In this document: piece by piece, positions 48,061 to 60,762 of the stretch
Layout: every line of letters begins with the position of its first letter
Position numbering within the stretch: position 1 is the first letter of the stretch
Source of the DNA: Synanceia verrucosa
Lineage: Eukaryota; Chordata; Actinopteri; Perciformes; Synanceiidae
DNA length: 64,000 nt
Direction of reading: 5' to 3'
Assembly (NCBI GenBank): GCA_029721515.1
Contig: CM056565.1
Span: 12,836,742-12,900,741, forward strand
Notes under the pieces: model-generated
The model's input: the letters and a program-made list of their open reading frames with translations, nothing else
Told to the model about the DNA's origin: nothing
Database searches by the model: none
Translations under genes and position numbers: made by a program

Positions 48061-50183
48061 CTGGTTAACACTTCTCTTTCTGCTTCATTTTTAGTTTTTA
48101 TAACAATATTTTTTTAGCCTCTGGGGGGCATTTTGGTCTCTGCTCAATCTTGACTGTGAGATTCTTTTGGGTCACCAAAGGTCTTTTTCTTTAGATTCCT
48201 GTCTTGCATGTGATTGTGTTGCTCGAGGAAACCATCAGATATCTGAAATATGCTGAGCCAATTAGGAGCTGGCTGATATTTTCAAAGGAATTTTTCCTAT
48301 AAGTATGTGCAGGGATGGCAGCGGGTGTGTTACAGTATAATATAAAATATCTGTAGGCCAGAGATTTGGTATTAACCTAATGGTGTGCAGGATTTTACAC
48401 AGAGAGACATATTTAGGGTATGGCAACAGTAAAAGGAAAAATATACAATGAAAATAAAAAGCCCACACTCCCACTTCTAAACAAATTGTGAAAATACCCT
48501 GTCAGTCACCTGAAACATCTTGCAAAGTATTAAATTGTAAAAGTATAATTTCCATGCTGTTTGGCATGAAAATAACAATGTCAGTCACTACTAAATATGG
48601 CCACAAAATAAACAAAATAACCAATTATTTTTTCATCCGCCAACAGTCCCTAGATGTGACAAGAACTTCATTTTTTGTTTGCATTTTACTAAGAGCTGTG
48701 TGTGGTTTCACTGGAATATACCAAGCTTTACTGTATCATGTATCTAATGGGTGTTATCATGTTTGTTGCAGTGTCCTGGTCTCAGGTCATCCAGTAATTG
48801 GAAAACAAAGTCAAATTCATTGTATATCAAGGTTTGACCTCATAAACCTTGAAACATGCCAATTAGAGATGGTATGGTGAGCGCGGTACAGCAAACAACA
48901 TTGTTTGGAGTGCAGTTAATGCTGCTAACACAGTGACGAGTGTGGATTCAGGGAGAACGGTGTTAAATATTTCAGCTCATATCCTCGCAGACGTTTGCTG
49001 TATATTGTGGACTATTGATGTGGTTAACGGCTGAAAGATGGATGAGGACAGATCAAACTAAAGTAGCACTAGCAATAAGGCAACAACAGTTTATTCTCTT
49101 TTTTTCCACTAACTAGGGCAGTAGAGTATCAGTGAACGCAAAAGTGTGAGCTGGAAAAATGTTTTTGGGCTGAGATAGGGTGATGGAAAAACTGAGTGTG
49201 TCCCAGAGTGCTGTTCGATTTGGATCTCAGCTGACACATCAGGGAAGAGTTGATATGGAAAAAGAAATCACCTCAGCTGCTGTTTCCTTTGAAGCCTCAT
49301 TATTCTCATCCTCTTGATCTTTTCCTTTCTCTGCCACGTTCACTCTTGCCATCTCTGTCACTGCACCGGCCTCTACTTGAATATGTATATTCACTCAACT
49401 GCCATTAAAATCCAATAACAAGCAAATATACTATCTATGAAAAAAAAAACAACTTTCCACCTCTGCCTGTCTCTTTCCTGTCTATGTCTCAACAATAGTC
49501 TCAAATTCCAACCGACAAAACAGTGAGTGGTTTCCCTGGCTTTTATTTGCAGCTCTCTCCATGTTGTAATGCGTTCAGCGCTCTGTTTTGATGTGTACAA
49601 TAAACTTATCAGAAGAACACCGCAGGAGGTCTGTGCAATGCTGGGAGTGGCACGGTGGGGAAGGCAGCTTAGGAGCTTATGGACAACTAACACAGCTGTT
49701 ACAGACAAAACAACAGAGAGCTGCTGCACCGCTCTACATCGTGTTTGCTGCCGAGCACAACAAGTCATGCAGTGCTGCTTTCTCCTAACAGGTGCAAATG
49801 CTTATGACAATGAATTAAGAAAAAAAAAACTGGAAAAAATGGGAAAAATTGGACTCAAGAAACTCTCTCTTAGTGTTTGTTCCTGTAGTCATTGGAGTTG
49901 CTGGAGGCAATAATAAATGATTCTTTTACGGCGTTAAAGCTCTCGTTTAATGATTCGCTGCATGTTTAAAAGGCATCAATTTATCCATTTTTTTTGTCTG
50001 GATAATGGCATTGCTCTGCTTTAAGTGCAAAAAAGTCACATAAACAGGTGCAAAATGCTGCACCCCAGAGTGTTTCTCACCCATTTGCAGTTTCCTGTGA
50101 AAACCTGAGTGTTTTCTTCACTTTTTATCCTTCTTCTTTCCCTGTTTTACATCCCTTGTCCTCTAATCGGACGTTTTTGAGAA

Positions 50184-50185
<2 letters not shown>
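48061..50185. other. Non-coding, no recognisable feature
   Basis: Unique AT-rich sequence. Overlapping plus and minus frames at 49391-49913 (125 and 128 codons) oppose each other and show no domain. Nothing else was recognised. Confidence 0.4.

Positions 50186-50218
<33 letters not shown>
50186..50218. repeat. (GA)16 microsatellite
   Basis: A pure GA run of 33 bp. Confidence 0.95.
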
Positions 50219-50221
<3 letters not shown>

Positions 50222-52147
50222 CTCCAGGAGATTTGAGAAGCCCATAAAGTAAAGCGGCTCTCTTCCAAAGGCAGCTAAGAGGCTCAGGGGAGGATGGCAG
50301 TCGCCGTCTTCTTCCAGAACATGTGCCTCAAAGCAGTGACATGGTGTCATAGTGAGAGGAGCACAGAGGAAGAGAGGAAGAAGTTAAGAAAGCAAAGGGG
50401 GAGGGAGAAGAGAAAAACAGACAGACAGAGAAAGACAAAGAACTTGGTCAACTTGTCATCCATTATAGATTGCCCATTATTCATTCAGGCCCAACTCGCC
50501 TTGTGCTGTTCTGTGCTGCCGCTCTCATCTTCGCTCTCTTACTCAATCTTTCTGTGCATCTCTGTCTGCAGGCAGAAAACTCACTGTGCAGTATTTTAGG
50601 ATCTCCATAAGGGCAGCTCTGCCACCAACAGTTAAACGTAGCACTGTGACACCTCTAACAACACACCCATCCCAAATGTGTAGAGTACAAACTCAAAGAG
50701 AAATGGCACACAGCAGAGAAACAAACAACGAACCAACTGAACACAGAATGAAGTTGAAAAAAAAAAAAAATCACTGCAGTGCATTTGTATGTACAATAAA
50801 AATCATCATGTACTTATCAGACACTGGCTGCGAAGTAATGCTTATAGGGTCTTTTCTATCTATATTGTGCAGCACTTTATGTGATGTATACATAAAGAAA
50901 TATTATTTTCATCATTATTGCATCCCCTCAAACCCTGATTGTTCCAAAAATTGTTCCAATAAGTCTATTTTCAGAAACTGAATTTAATATTCGTAGCTAT
51001 AATGTTCACTGTATAACCACCTGGAGTTCAGAATTGTTGAATCCTACTCACATAGTATGTCATGTTTCTACATTAGGAAATCAAGCACTGGCTCTGGAGA
51101 GCCTTCCACAGACACAAAACCGTGGTATCACAACCTGCCGTCTGATTTCTGTTGCTCCTTAAATAGTGTTATTATGATATGGATGGCCTCTGAACAAGCT
51201 GAACGGTGGAGTCACGTTTTTGTACTCTTGGAAAGGGAGAAGTGAGCTGAGGGAAACTTAGTTGGTAGTAATCTGCAACCTTCAGCCTAAGTTAACACAA
51301 TATCTTTGGAAACTGCTATGTGGCAGCTCTCACATGTGGTGGACCACTTGGGTCAATCATGGTGGAGCACTGTGCTGCTCCACAAAGGCTATTTGCGTTA
51401 GCATACTGGGGAGCTTCTCAGCAAACAGTTAGCAATGCTTCAGAAGGTCAGAGGAGAGAGCTGGTGATAATTATGCTTTAGAAACCTGAATAGCTGTTGA
51501 AGTAGAACTAAGTACCGTGGCCGTCTTAGAGAGCAAGAACATGCAATACCAACCTACTGTAATGTCAAGACCTAAATTAGAAGCTCTCACATCAAGACAA
51601 GACTCACCATTTTACGAAAGGATAACCAAACATAGGAGACCAGGCAACAGACAAATGCTGAGTGGGTTTAATGGAAGGCATTATGCTGTAGGTGTAAAAT
51701 AACACTGCACTGGATGTGAAATAAAAGATGTCCTCACCTCACCTACGCTACTGTACATTAATATGTTGGAAAGTCTAATGCATTAGAAGATGATGAACAA
51801 TGAAAGCTTCTTTTTTATAATTCAGGAAATAAACATCTCCAGACACAAAATATTTTCTTATACAAGAAAAGCAATAACATTAGCGACTATCATGTTTTGT
51901 ATTTTAAATATATGTGAGTATCAATGTCAGTCTAGCAGATTAGCATAACAACAAAAGTGGCCAAATGTAAATTTTTATTTAAAAAAAAATAGAGAGTTTT
52001 GTAAACTTTCTTTAGCAAGTTAAATCATTATGGGAACATGAAGAAACGTGACGCATGACTTAGACTAGGGACAAGTTAGGGTGAAGTCTTGCGCAGATGG
52101 CAGTGCAGTGGGTTGGTAGGGAAGAAACTAGATTTCTGGTCAGATTA
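50219..52147. other. Non-coding, purine-rich at 50340-50440
   Basis: A purine-rich patch (AGAGGAAGAGAGGAAGAAG) follows the GA array. The rest is unique with A-runs at about 50756-50770 and 51980-51988. No supported exon. Confidence 0.4.
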
Positions 52148-52155
52148 CTAAATAT

Positions 52156-52723
52156 TAGGGATGTGATATGAAAATTTTATACCGATACCCAATATTAATA
52201 TTGCTGTTATGGCCGATAACTGATATTTACCAATACATGTATTAAAAAAAAAAAAAACGTTTCTGAGATGAATTTTTGAATGTCTGTGATACATTACAGG
52301 GCTCCCCTCTAAGTTGTGCACTTGCTCCTGCATCCTTGTCCACTACAAATCTACAGTATGCAGCGCATAGACAATAAACACATAACAGTTTATTCTGTAC
52401 CATTGTGCAATGCAACTCAGTGAGTGACAGGTGATTAATCAGATTAATCAATGACTAACACTGTCCAGCCAATGATATGATGCAGTTCACACACATTTAC
52501 TGAAGCAGTCAATCAATGTCATTAACAGCACTTTATGTGTATGTGCTGCTGTTTTGCAGGTTAGCACAAAGCTAACGGTTCGGCAGAGTTGCTACCAAAC
52601 TCTTATTATGGAAAAATGAATCAAGTTGGTGAGTGGATGTGCCACAGCCAACAGTGATATGTTAAAAAAAAATACGAACATTGGCCATTACTGATAATAA
52701 TGCCAATATATTGTGCATTGCTA
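52156..52723. mobile_element. Non-autonomous hAT-like element with 8 bp TSD
   Basis: The element starts TAGGGATGTGATATG. The complement of its right end is TAGCAATGCACAATATATTG, so TIRs follow the TAGNNATG(C)NNNATAT pattern. The flanking octamers CTAAATAT (52148-52155) and CTAAATTT (52724-52731) match at 7 of 8, as expected for the 8 bp target duplication of the hAT superfamily. Subterminal phrases TACCGATACCCAATATTAAT and GGCCGATAACTGATATTTAC contain GATA/CCGATA repeats typical of hAT-family ends. No transposase frame is present. Confidence 0.7.
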
Positions 52724-52731
52724 CTAAATTT

Positions 52732-54265
52732 TTTTTTTAGTAAGGAAACTTGAGTCCATGTAAACATGGTTTAGAACTTCTGGTTTGTGGTGTGAATGTA
52801 AAAAGTAGACAATGAAGAGAAGTCCTTTCAGTAGGCAGCAGTGATTCAGCGCTCTGCAGTCTCAGAGTAAATACATGCACTCTCATTCTGGATTTCTTTC
52901 TATTCTGTCAGGTAGTTTTCATTCTAGCAGACTAATTAGGGTCCGACCTACACCTTGAGCCACAGTTAATTACATGGAAGCACAGAAAACTGAGCTGGAT
53001 TTGAGAAACACTGAAGCACACAGCAACATGCCTACATATACTCAGACACACATGACACATCCCCCACCCACCGTCTGGTTGTTGTCAAAGTTGTTACATA
53101 AAGGCTGTAAGGCTAGGTGCTGCTAAAACCCAACAAACAAATAGCTTAACCTCAGGAGGCCAAAGGAGAAACAAGAAAAAACACTCTCCTGTGTGCTCCT
53201 AAAGTGCTGTCAAACTTAGTCTCGTCACAGGAGACAGAAAAGCTGCTCTTGAATTTGGAGTTGCGGTGGTGTCATCCAGGTTTCTTCTTACAGGAGCAAA
53301 ATGTTTACTTTGTGGCAGCTGAGTCTAACATTTTCAGGTCTGCTCTTTGTCATCACTCTTTGTTAGCAGCATACCAACATAAAAGGACATTTTCAGTTAT
53401 TCAATTACAATTTTATGAAATAAATTAATAACAGAAAACTAGAAAAACTGTCAAGTGTGCAGTAAGCTCTGCAGGTCAGAGTTGATACAGAAAAATGGTG
53501 ATGGATTTGGTGATCATTTTACTGTCTGTCTTATCTTCCAATAAAGTTTTTCAAACCTACATGACACATTGGCCTATATATCCTGTACATACAATAAATA
53601 TACAGGTATTCATCTCAGCCAAAGTTCAAGAACATGAATGTTTGATTGTCTTTTATTTAGTTTACACTGCTTTACAATAGGGCCAAACCTGTATTAGACT
53701 GCGCCACCTTTGCAAAACTCCCATGATCAAATCCTGAAGCAAAATGAATATTAAAGCATCAATCTAACCATTGTGCTGTGCACTGAGTGGTTTCCAACAG
53801 TAAGATTTCAAACCATCCAGGGGTTATGCTTCAGTTACATTTTGCCCTGTATGATACTGTACAACAATCAGGCTAACTAGATCCACCCTGCAGTATACAG
53901 GGTGTACTGTACAATGTATTTGGGAATACTTAACACACATTATATACAAGATTTGTCTTTTGAAACATCAGCTGGAGACAGTGTTAAAACAACCAGAGTT
54001 TGAGAGTTAGCATTAGCAGGTAATTAGCAGTTCTGGAGTTTGACAGCATAACAACAGTAACTAAGGGGAGCAAGGCTTAGCAAACGATTGACCTATACAT
54101 TAATAATTCCTGTTTTGTCTATTAACATGTGTGCATGTGGTTTGTCTATTCCTCCCAGCTGACAAGCATCGCTGTTAAATAGTTGGTTGTTGAATGTTTC
54201 AATGGTGATCCAAAAACATGACGGGAGTGTAAACGCCAGCTGACCGCAGCAGGAAGGTCCTGCGC
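52732..54265. other. Non-coding, no recognisable feature
   Basis: Unique AT-rich sequence with no exon, RNA gene or repeat family recognised. Confidence 0.4.
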
Positions 54266-54840
54266 AGAGGCGATTTCTCTAAGACTGCAAGGAAAGCTCA
54301 GCTTCCCCTAAAATGTCAAAAATTGAATGGTCAAATATGTCAAATATGCGTTAGAACATGTTCATTTCGAAGATGAGTTCATTCAGAATCAGCCTAACAC
54401 AAATCGACTGAGTCGTTGTTAACTTCTCATACATTCCCGTGGTGTCGCTTTCAATGCATTTGCCCGTAGAACCTGAGTGTCTATGCACTTCAATGGGACT
54501 GCATGGAACATTTTTTTTTCCATTGCCTCGCAACTCGATGGTCATTGGATAAATGCCACGATTTTGTCCCGCCCCCAGACGCTCAGCGTCTCTGGTGGTG
54601 AATGGAGCTGTGGACGGGCCTCGGCTGGCCTGGACGCTGAGCTTCCGCATGATGATTGGAGGATCAGTCAAAAGGCTGAATCCCGTTTTGATTGACAGGC
54701 ATTTTGAGATATACACCGTCACTTGACAGCTCAGCTCAGGCCCATTGTGGATTTTGCAAGCAAATTTGAAAGACAATCTGCAACCTATTTGTTGGTATTT
54801 GCCTGGCGAAATTTCTTGTTTCTTACTCTGTAAATAAAAC
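54266..54840 (-). repeat. Probable dispersed repeat with 173-codon by-product frame
   Basis: Holds the longest open frame of the window on the minus strand (54872 to 54351), with the peptide phrase LSIKTGFSLLTDPPIIMRKL. I recall such phrases as translations of a repetitive fish sequence, not of a host gene. The DNA includes GCTCAGCTTCCCC near the left edge, a perfect AGACGCT-C-AGCGTCT hairpin (54577-54591) and an inverted GACGCTGAGC at 54633-54642. It is GC-richer than its surroundings. Superfamily and ends are not determined. Confidence 0.45.
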
Positions 54841-55715
54841 ACATTCTGTATTTCCTTGTTTCCATTCAACATAATTTCAACATTTCCTTGTTCAAGTTTA
54901 ATATTGTTTCTTTAGATTGTTTGATCAAATTTTATGATGTAAGCCGACAATGAGCTTTCCCTCTTTGAAAGACCAGCAGCGGCCACTGTTCTGTGCATGG
55001 GTGTGCTACAGTGTGAGTGTGTCTGTAGTGTTGTGCATATTTTGCAAAGTCAGAGTGAAATAGCTGCGTATGGTTTATAAGGGCCAACCAGAGAGACGCA
55101 GATAATGCAGTGCACTCCAGGTAACAAATCTCTGTGCAGTGAATACATTGAGCAGAGAAATCTATGGCGTTGAAGAAGTGGACAAAATGGCTTCAAAAAT
55201 CCAATTTCCCAAACCTGCTCTACGTTCAGCAGGAATACTGAATGCAGCACACGTTTTTTTCATTTCAAACCATCTCTCAGCACATGCATCATACTGTACA
55301 TTTCTGAAAAAGGTAAGGGGTCTGAAGGAATACTGGATCAAATATTAATATGGTGACAGCGTTTGTGTGTGTTTATGTTTTTACTGTAGATGCACACTAG
55401 TGAATATATTTATGCCTCATCCGAGGGCTGCACGTTTCTGTATGCATATGTGTCTGTGATATTCTAAGTCTATGCATCTTAATAAATCTAGGAATATGTG
55501 TGTGTGAGTGTGTGAGAGAGAGAAAGAGTGTGTGTCCCTATTCTCAGCTCTGCAAATGTTCATTTATGGTTTTCCAAATGTTTGTTTTTTTTAATCTACT
55601 TCACTTCAAAGGAGCACATGGAGAGCTGGGGGCCTTCTAGCATATGGGCTCTAATTGAAGGAGAGACAGACAAAAAGAGAGATAAAGAGAGAGAGAAATT
55701 TGATTTGAGGTCGAG

Positions 55716-55718
<3 letters not shown>
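54841..55718. other. Non-coding, GT/GA-rich stretch at 55495-55532
   Basis: GTGTGTGTGAGTGTGTGAGA and GAGAGAGAAAGAGTGTG form an impure dinucleotide tract. Otherwise unique. Confidence 0.4.

Positions 55719-55750
<32 letters not shown>
55719..55750. repeat. (GT)16 microsatellite
   Basis: A perfect GT run followed by ACTGTATATATATAAATATATAG. Confidence 0.95.
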
Positions 55751-55753
<3 letters not shown>

Positions 55754-56703
55754 GTATATATATAAATATATAGCATACAGTTATCTCTATGCAGTCTTTA
55801 CAAATATTCAAAACCCTGCAGCACTGAACAACAGTAACAACAACTGTGTGTATGTGTGTGTCTCCAGGTCTGCCATAAGCTGGCAGTAGAAAGTGTTATT
55901 TGTAAGATGCATAACACACACAAACACAGACTTATGTCAGTGGCAGTGCCCACCAGCCCTCTGCTAGTTGGAAGGAAAAACACACACATTCACGCATGCA
56001 CATTGTTATTTTTCTCCCTTTTCTTTTTTTTGTCCACACTGCTAATTATTTTTCAATAAGACGTCAGGAAAATCATGAAATAATTTCATTAATGTAATAT
56101 TTTTAATTCCCAGTCTAAAGCCAAACAGTAATCAGTTCATTTTTCCTTTTGTACCAAGCAACAAAAAGGTTGTAGCATAATGGGTTTTTAGTTAATTTGC
56201 TGATATGGCACGTCCTGCGATACAACTACTGTGCACATGCTCAGCTCAATGTTAATGATTGCAGCCCAAAAATATAGTGTAATTTAGAAAAGTAACAAAT
56301 TCTAACATTAAATTATTAAATATGATTGTGGTGCCCCATTGTGTGCCTCTATCTCTGTGATCACTCACTTTAAATGTCAATACAGCAGAATACAGCTGTT
56401 GTCGTTCATTGTGGATTAGCTCAGTAAATACTGGTTGCCTGGTAGTAACTAAGTAATATTTATGAGAACAACTACACTGTGAGTTCAGCTGTATTGAAAC
56501 AGTGATGATGGCGACAGAACATAGATTTAATCACCTGGCTCTGTGATGTTGTTTGCCAACCAAATGAGGGTGCAGAACAAGACGAGATTCAGCAAGTTTG
56601 GGACTAAAAACTTCAAAACGCAGAAAAAAGACAGCATGTTCAAATTTAACCGGCTTAGTATGAATGTCGAACCATAGATCAGGGACTTCCCTTTTCACAC
56701 TCA

Positions 56704-56705
<2 letters not shown>
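55751..56705. other. Non-coding; TAAT-rich stretch at about 56060-56210
   Basis: Unique AT-rich sequence. ATAATTTCATTAATGTAATA and TTAGTTAATTTGCTGATATG include homeodomain-type TAAT motifs, as in some conserved non-coding elements, but composition alone could explain them. Confidence 0.35.

Positions 56706-56734
<29 letters not shown>
56706..56734. repeat. (AC)14 microsatellite
   Basis: A perfect AC run followed by TCTTTC. Confidence 0.95.
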
Positions 56735-56737
<3 letters not shown>

Positions 56738-57321
56738 TTCTATCAATTTCTACTAATTCTCTCTCGCTCACGCACACATTAGACTCTCCAGTGCTGGAAA
56801 AAATCCTTCAAATGAAAGATCAGTATTCAGAACCACACTGCATGGGTCAATCGTCATTCAGATACAAAGGCAAATCTGGGAGGTGGGGGAATAGAGGATG
56901 TTGAGGAAGAAGGAGGACAAGGAATTGAGAAGTGGGGTCAGGGGAAGGTGGTACAAAGCGGGTGAGAAATTGAGCGGATTATGTAGCCAAGGTGAAGTTG
57001 GATTGAGTGGATGGACACAGCGAGTCGGGAGGAAGGATGGAGTTGGAGATATGCATTCATAATTCATTTCCAAGCTGGTGTGTGCATTTGAGTGTGAGTT
57101 TTTGGTGTGATGTGTAATGTGTGCGCGTGTGGGATGGTGTGTGTTTGTGAAACTATCCAAGTAGTACACAATTGTGGAAGCAAAAATGCATGCTTTTTAG
57201 CATATCATTGTGGGAATAGCAATGCTTGTGTTGGCAGGTGTTACAATCCAGCATAGTGATGTATGTTTCTGTGTTTTCCCATTGGGTGCTCACATTTGTG
57301 TGTCTGTGTGTGTGTTTGCAG
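56735..57321. other. Non-coding, purine-rich at 56875-57010
   Basis: A GA/GT-rich segment (GGGGGAATAGAGGATGTTGA) yields a Pro/Ser/His minus-strand frame of 103 codons. No gene. Confidence 0.4.
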
Positions 57322-57466
57322 GCATGTTTGTGTGCGACGTTTCAGGCCTTGAGGGAGAAAATCAAAACATTTATGGAGTTGTGATGAGTGCCGGTGGCCC
57401 CGTGCTGAAAAAGATCAGGGACACACTGCACTGTGGGTGTGCTTCTCTCTTCGTTCCTCGCCTCAG
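57322..57466 (+). CDS. Exon-like segment (hypothetical, unproven)
   Basis: A TGTGTGTTTGCAG acceptor-like sequence precedes 57322 and CCTCAG/GTGAGC gives a textbook donor at 57466/57467. The 145 bp between stay open in one frame only, encoding a peptide that contains VCDVSGLEGENQNIYGVVMS and GGPVLKKIRDTLHCG. The segment has more CpG than its flanks. I recognise no family. There is no neighbouring exon in the window that would confirm it, and one good acceptor-donor pair is expected by chance in 64 kb. It could be an internal exon of a gene whose introns fill the window, or noise. Confidence 0.15.
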
Positions 57467-57561
57467 GTGAGCGAGAGAGAGGAGTCACTCTTCCTGGAAT
57501 AAAATGTTTCACCTTAATTCAAAATCATGAAGAGGCCTTTTGTTGAAAAACCCTCGTCCTT
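57467..57561. other. Spacer, no feature
   Basis: Short unique sequence between the exon-like segment and the next GT tract. Confidence 0.4.
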
Positions 57562-57590
57562 GTGTGTGAGTGTGTGTGTGTGTGTGCGTG
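57562..57590. repeat. Imperfect (GT)n microsatellite
   Basis: TTGTGTGTGAGTGTGTGTGT with GCGTG at the end, broken by one GA and one GC. Confidence 0.9.
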
Positions 57591-60451
57591 TAAAAGGAGA
57601 GATAAAAAGAGATGGACTTACTCGTGGAACAAAAAAGAAGCAAAAGAAAAGGTTCAAGGGAAACGTCTTTCCCTGAGTTTCACCACTGTAAACGTGCGTA
57701 AAGAGTTGTTTCAACAAAATCACACAAAATATTTTCTCATTTGCCCCTCGTGGGAACCTCACCATGCAGATTTATTTACCAAGTCTTTGACACTTCCATC
57801 TCTGAACCCTCTGCCACCACACTCACACAATGGAGGTGAATCGAATTAGGTTTTACGGTATTCAAAGCACTGAAAAAATGACATCTGAAAACCTCAACAG
57901 TGACACATCTTCCCAGAGACAGTGTCCCAGTTACCCAGGATAATCTACACACCCCTCTGTGAACTGTGAACATTCAAATCACTCTGCACCTCCATAACAA
58001 ATGGTGGCAATGAACCAAGAGCTACTGCAGATAAATAAAATGTAGAGACGGATAAAGGAAATAAGGGAGCAGGCAAACATGGACACCCGGGTGTATAGTA
58101 ACAATAGAATAAAGAGGAAAGGGGTGATTGAATTATGGTGGCTGAGTGTGGGAATATTCATGGTCAAGAAATTTCAAGCACCGCCTGAATCATGCCAACT
58201 GATGTCATGCCACATCGTTTTAGCCATAACATGCTCCAACAAAGCGACCAAAAGCTTTCCATTCCACACTCCAGCTCCTGTTCATTTCAAATGAGAAAAA
58301 CAATGTCAAGCAAAAACACAGCATAATCCAAATTCTGATACTTTTCTAACCCCTGAAGTCAAACTCTCTCTCCATGTAAACCAACAATATTACAATATTA
58401 CAGATAATACAGCGTCTAACGTATATAGAGCACTACTGTTGTTTCTTCCGCTCTCAGTCTCTGTCATAGTGCACTACAGAAAAAAACTATTTATAGAGCA
58501 AACCTCAAGCTTATTTTTAGAAGGAGCAGATTTCCAAACATAAATGCCAGTGTGCCTTTGGCTATTTTTATGTGCCTTCTATGAGGGTGCAAGATGCAAG
58601 GGAGTCGCTACTCAGATCAGCAAAAAAAAGCTCAGAGAGTGACTTAATGACAAAGTGGGGATAAACAATGAGCATATAGCTCATGAGCAGAGAAGATGAC
58701 TGTACCACAGGAGTGGTTTAAAGGGTCTCTGTGACTGTTTAGAGACATTATCATGCTGTGACAGTGAGTCATCACTGCTATGTAACCAGTTTGAATCCAA
58801 GCTGTACAGCTGCTATCCTCCAGGGGAGAGCAGTCTACAACCTTTTCAGACACTTTTCAATCCTGCAGGGTGGGCAGTGAGATAGACTTTCAATGCAGTA
58901 TCTTTTTAAATATAAACGGGACCTCCAGAATGGGAGGGCAAACGGGTTCCTGATCAGAATCAAAGAGGTAGGTGAGACATAATCATGGCACCACCTGGAA
59001 TCATAAAGGAAATGCAGCATTGCAGCAGGTTGGAAAGCAGGAGGAGACATCTGCAGATGATTCTAACCTTCACAGAAGACGAACTCTATGACTGATGGTG
59101 GAGTTTAACCAGCATCCTTCAGATTAGCCAGATCCGAAGACTGATTGAGGGACTTTAACCGACATGCTCTTCTTGTTTCATCCGTCTCTCTTTAGCTGAT
59201 GGAGCAAAGCTGTGACACCTCCTCCTGTTTGCCTGTCGTACATCCTTCCTCTCCCTCTCACTGCCCTTCTCATATTTCCTGAGTGATGTCTTCTCTCCAC
59301 TATTTCTCTGTCATGCCACCTGAATGCATTTTCCTCCAGCGACACGGTGAGACAAATGTCAACGAGGAAAGTGTGTGCCGAACGCGGAGGGGGGAATCAT
59401 AGCACTTTGCTACACTAATATTACGCTAATGGTGTTGTGAGAACGCTTGAAATTGCTGTCAGTCGTAAGCTATTAGGAACATTTCAGCCTGACACTCTGG
59501 GTTTAGATGGATGGGGTTGATCAGGCAATTCCATTCCAGCACAGTATACTGTACATGTAGTTGTGCTGTCAAGTCATTAATCATTTTGTTGCTGTAGGTT
59601 TCACATTTGTAGGCTGCTAGATAACTCATTTTGGAACGAAACTGATCACATCAAGAGCTGACAGCTCTATAGTGCTTAAAATCATGCTCCACAGGGAGCC
59701 TGTTTAATGAGGGACCTGATGCTGATCTCCCCCACTTGTTTTGGCCAATCGGTCTGAAAAATGGCCCGCGCCTCTCTGTGATTGGCTCAGTCAAAGGCAA
59801 CTGTTATCCGATAAAACTGCCTTGGTGACAGATGAACCCTCAGACATGTCACTGCGCTGAAAACGTTCACTTCACTTGTCATTCTGGCTATTTGGATTCT
59901 CAATCCTTCATCTCGTTCTCCTTCTGCCATATTTCTTCTCTCTTTTCTCCAATATGATTTACAAGCGACATGCCCGAGCATGAGGGAAATTTTTCTCACT
60001 CCGAGAGCCTCGAAAACAAACACTTCTGAAGCAAGGGGCAAGAGCACAGACAGTCATCGCCATGAAAGATTTATGCAATAATAAGTCCTGATGTACTTTT
60101 TGCAGTCTTTGTAATAGAGACAGATGGGAAACTAAACGAACAACAGGGAGGAGAGCGGGGGAGGGTGACAAAGGGTGATTCATACCTGCAGCATATAGAG
60201 GAGTGAGTAGGGAATGGTGTAGTCACAAGAAGTAGAAGAGAGATTTTCCCTGTGTTAGGGGAATTGGACAAACAGCTATTAAGAGAGGAAGCAGCTGTCC
60301 CCCATGATGCACTTTCCCTTCCTCTTCTCATTGGCTTGTTGGACAGCCTTATTTTTTCCTGCTCTCTACTGAGGATATCTAACAAAGAGCGTTCCAGATC
60401 TAGTCATGGCAGGACACAGCAGGGCAAGCAAACACCTCAACCACAAACTGT
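57591..60451. other. Non-coding, largely unique
   Basis: Nearly 3 kb without supported gene or transposon. An 8 bp tandem (ACAATATT twice) lies at 58384-58399. A CT-rich patch spans about 59215-59340. CCAATCGGTCTGAAAAATGG and CTGTGATTGGCTCAG near 59745-59790 hold CCAAT-box-like words in inverted order but no promoter context is visible. Frames reach 104 codons only. Confidence 0.4.
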
Positions 60452-60472
60452 TACACACACACACACACACAC
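60452..60472. repeat. (AC)10 microsatellite
   Basis: A 21 bp perfect AC run. Confidence 0.92.
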
Positions 60473-60689
60473 CACAGAAGTTAAAACTGCACACACACAT
60501 TGTGTGCACAGATGCCTCCTGCCAGATCAGGGTAAGTCAGCTGTGAAATTCCTGTGAATTAGCTCCACTGGGGGTGTACATCTATGTGTTAGTGTGTGTA
60601 TGGGTGTCACTTTGCATCCACATTTATGCCTGCAAGCTTGTGTTATTGTTCAGAATAGTGCACTCCTCATCGATTTCAGGATCGTTATC

Positions 60690-60705
60690 TTTTTTTTTTT
60701 TTTTT
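60690..60705. repeat. T16 homopolymer and nearby 11 bp tandem
   Basis: A 16 bp T run is followed 35 bp later by CCCCAAACATT repeated twice (60741-60762). Confidence 0.85.
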
Positions 60706-60762
60706 AACTCATTTTCAACGAATACTTTCACCCAGATTTTCCCCAAACATTCCCCAAACATT

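Noticed and set aside
47576..48061. Minus-strand 161-codon frame
   Set aside because: Spans both arms of an inverted-repeat element, so it is a product of the element and not a gene.
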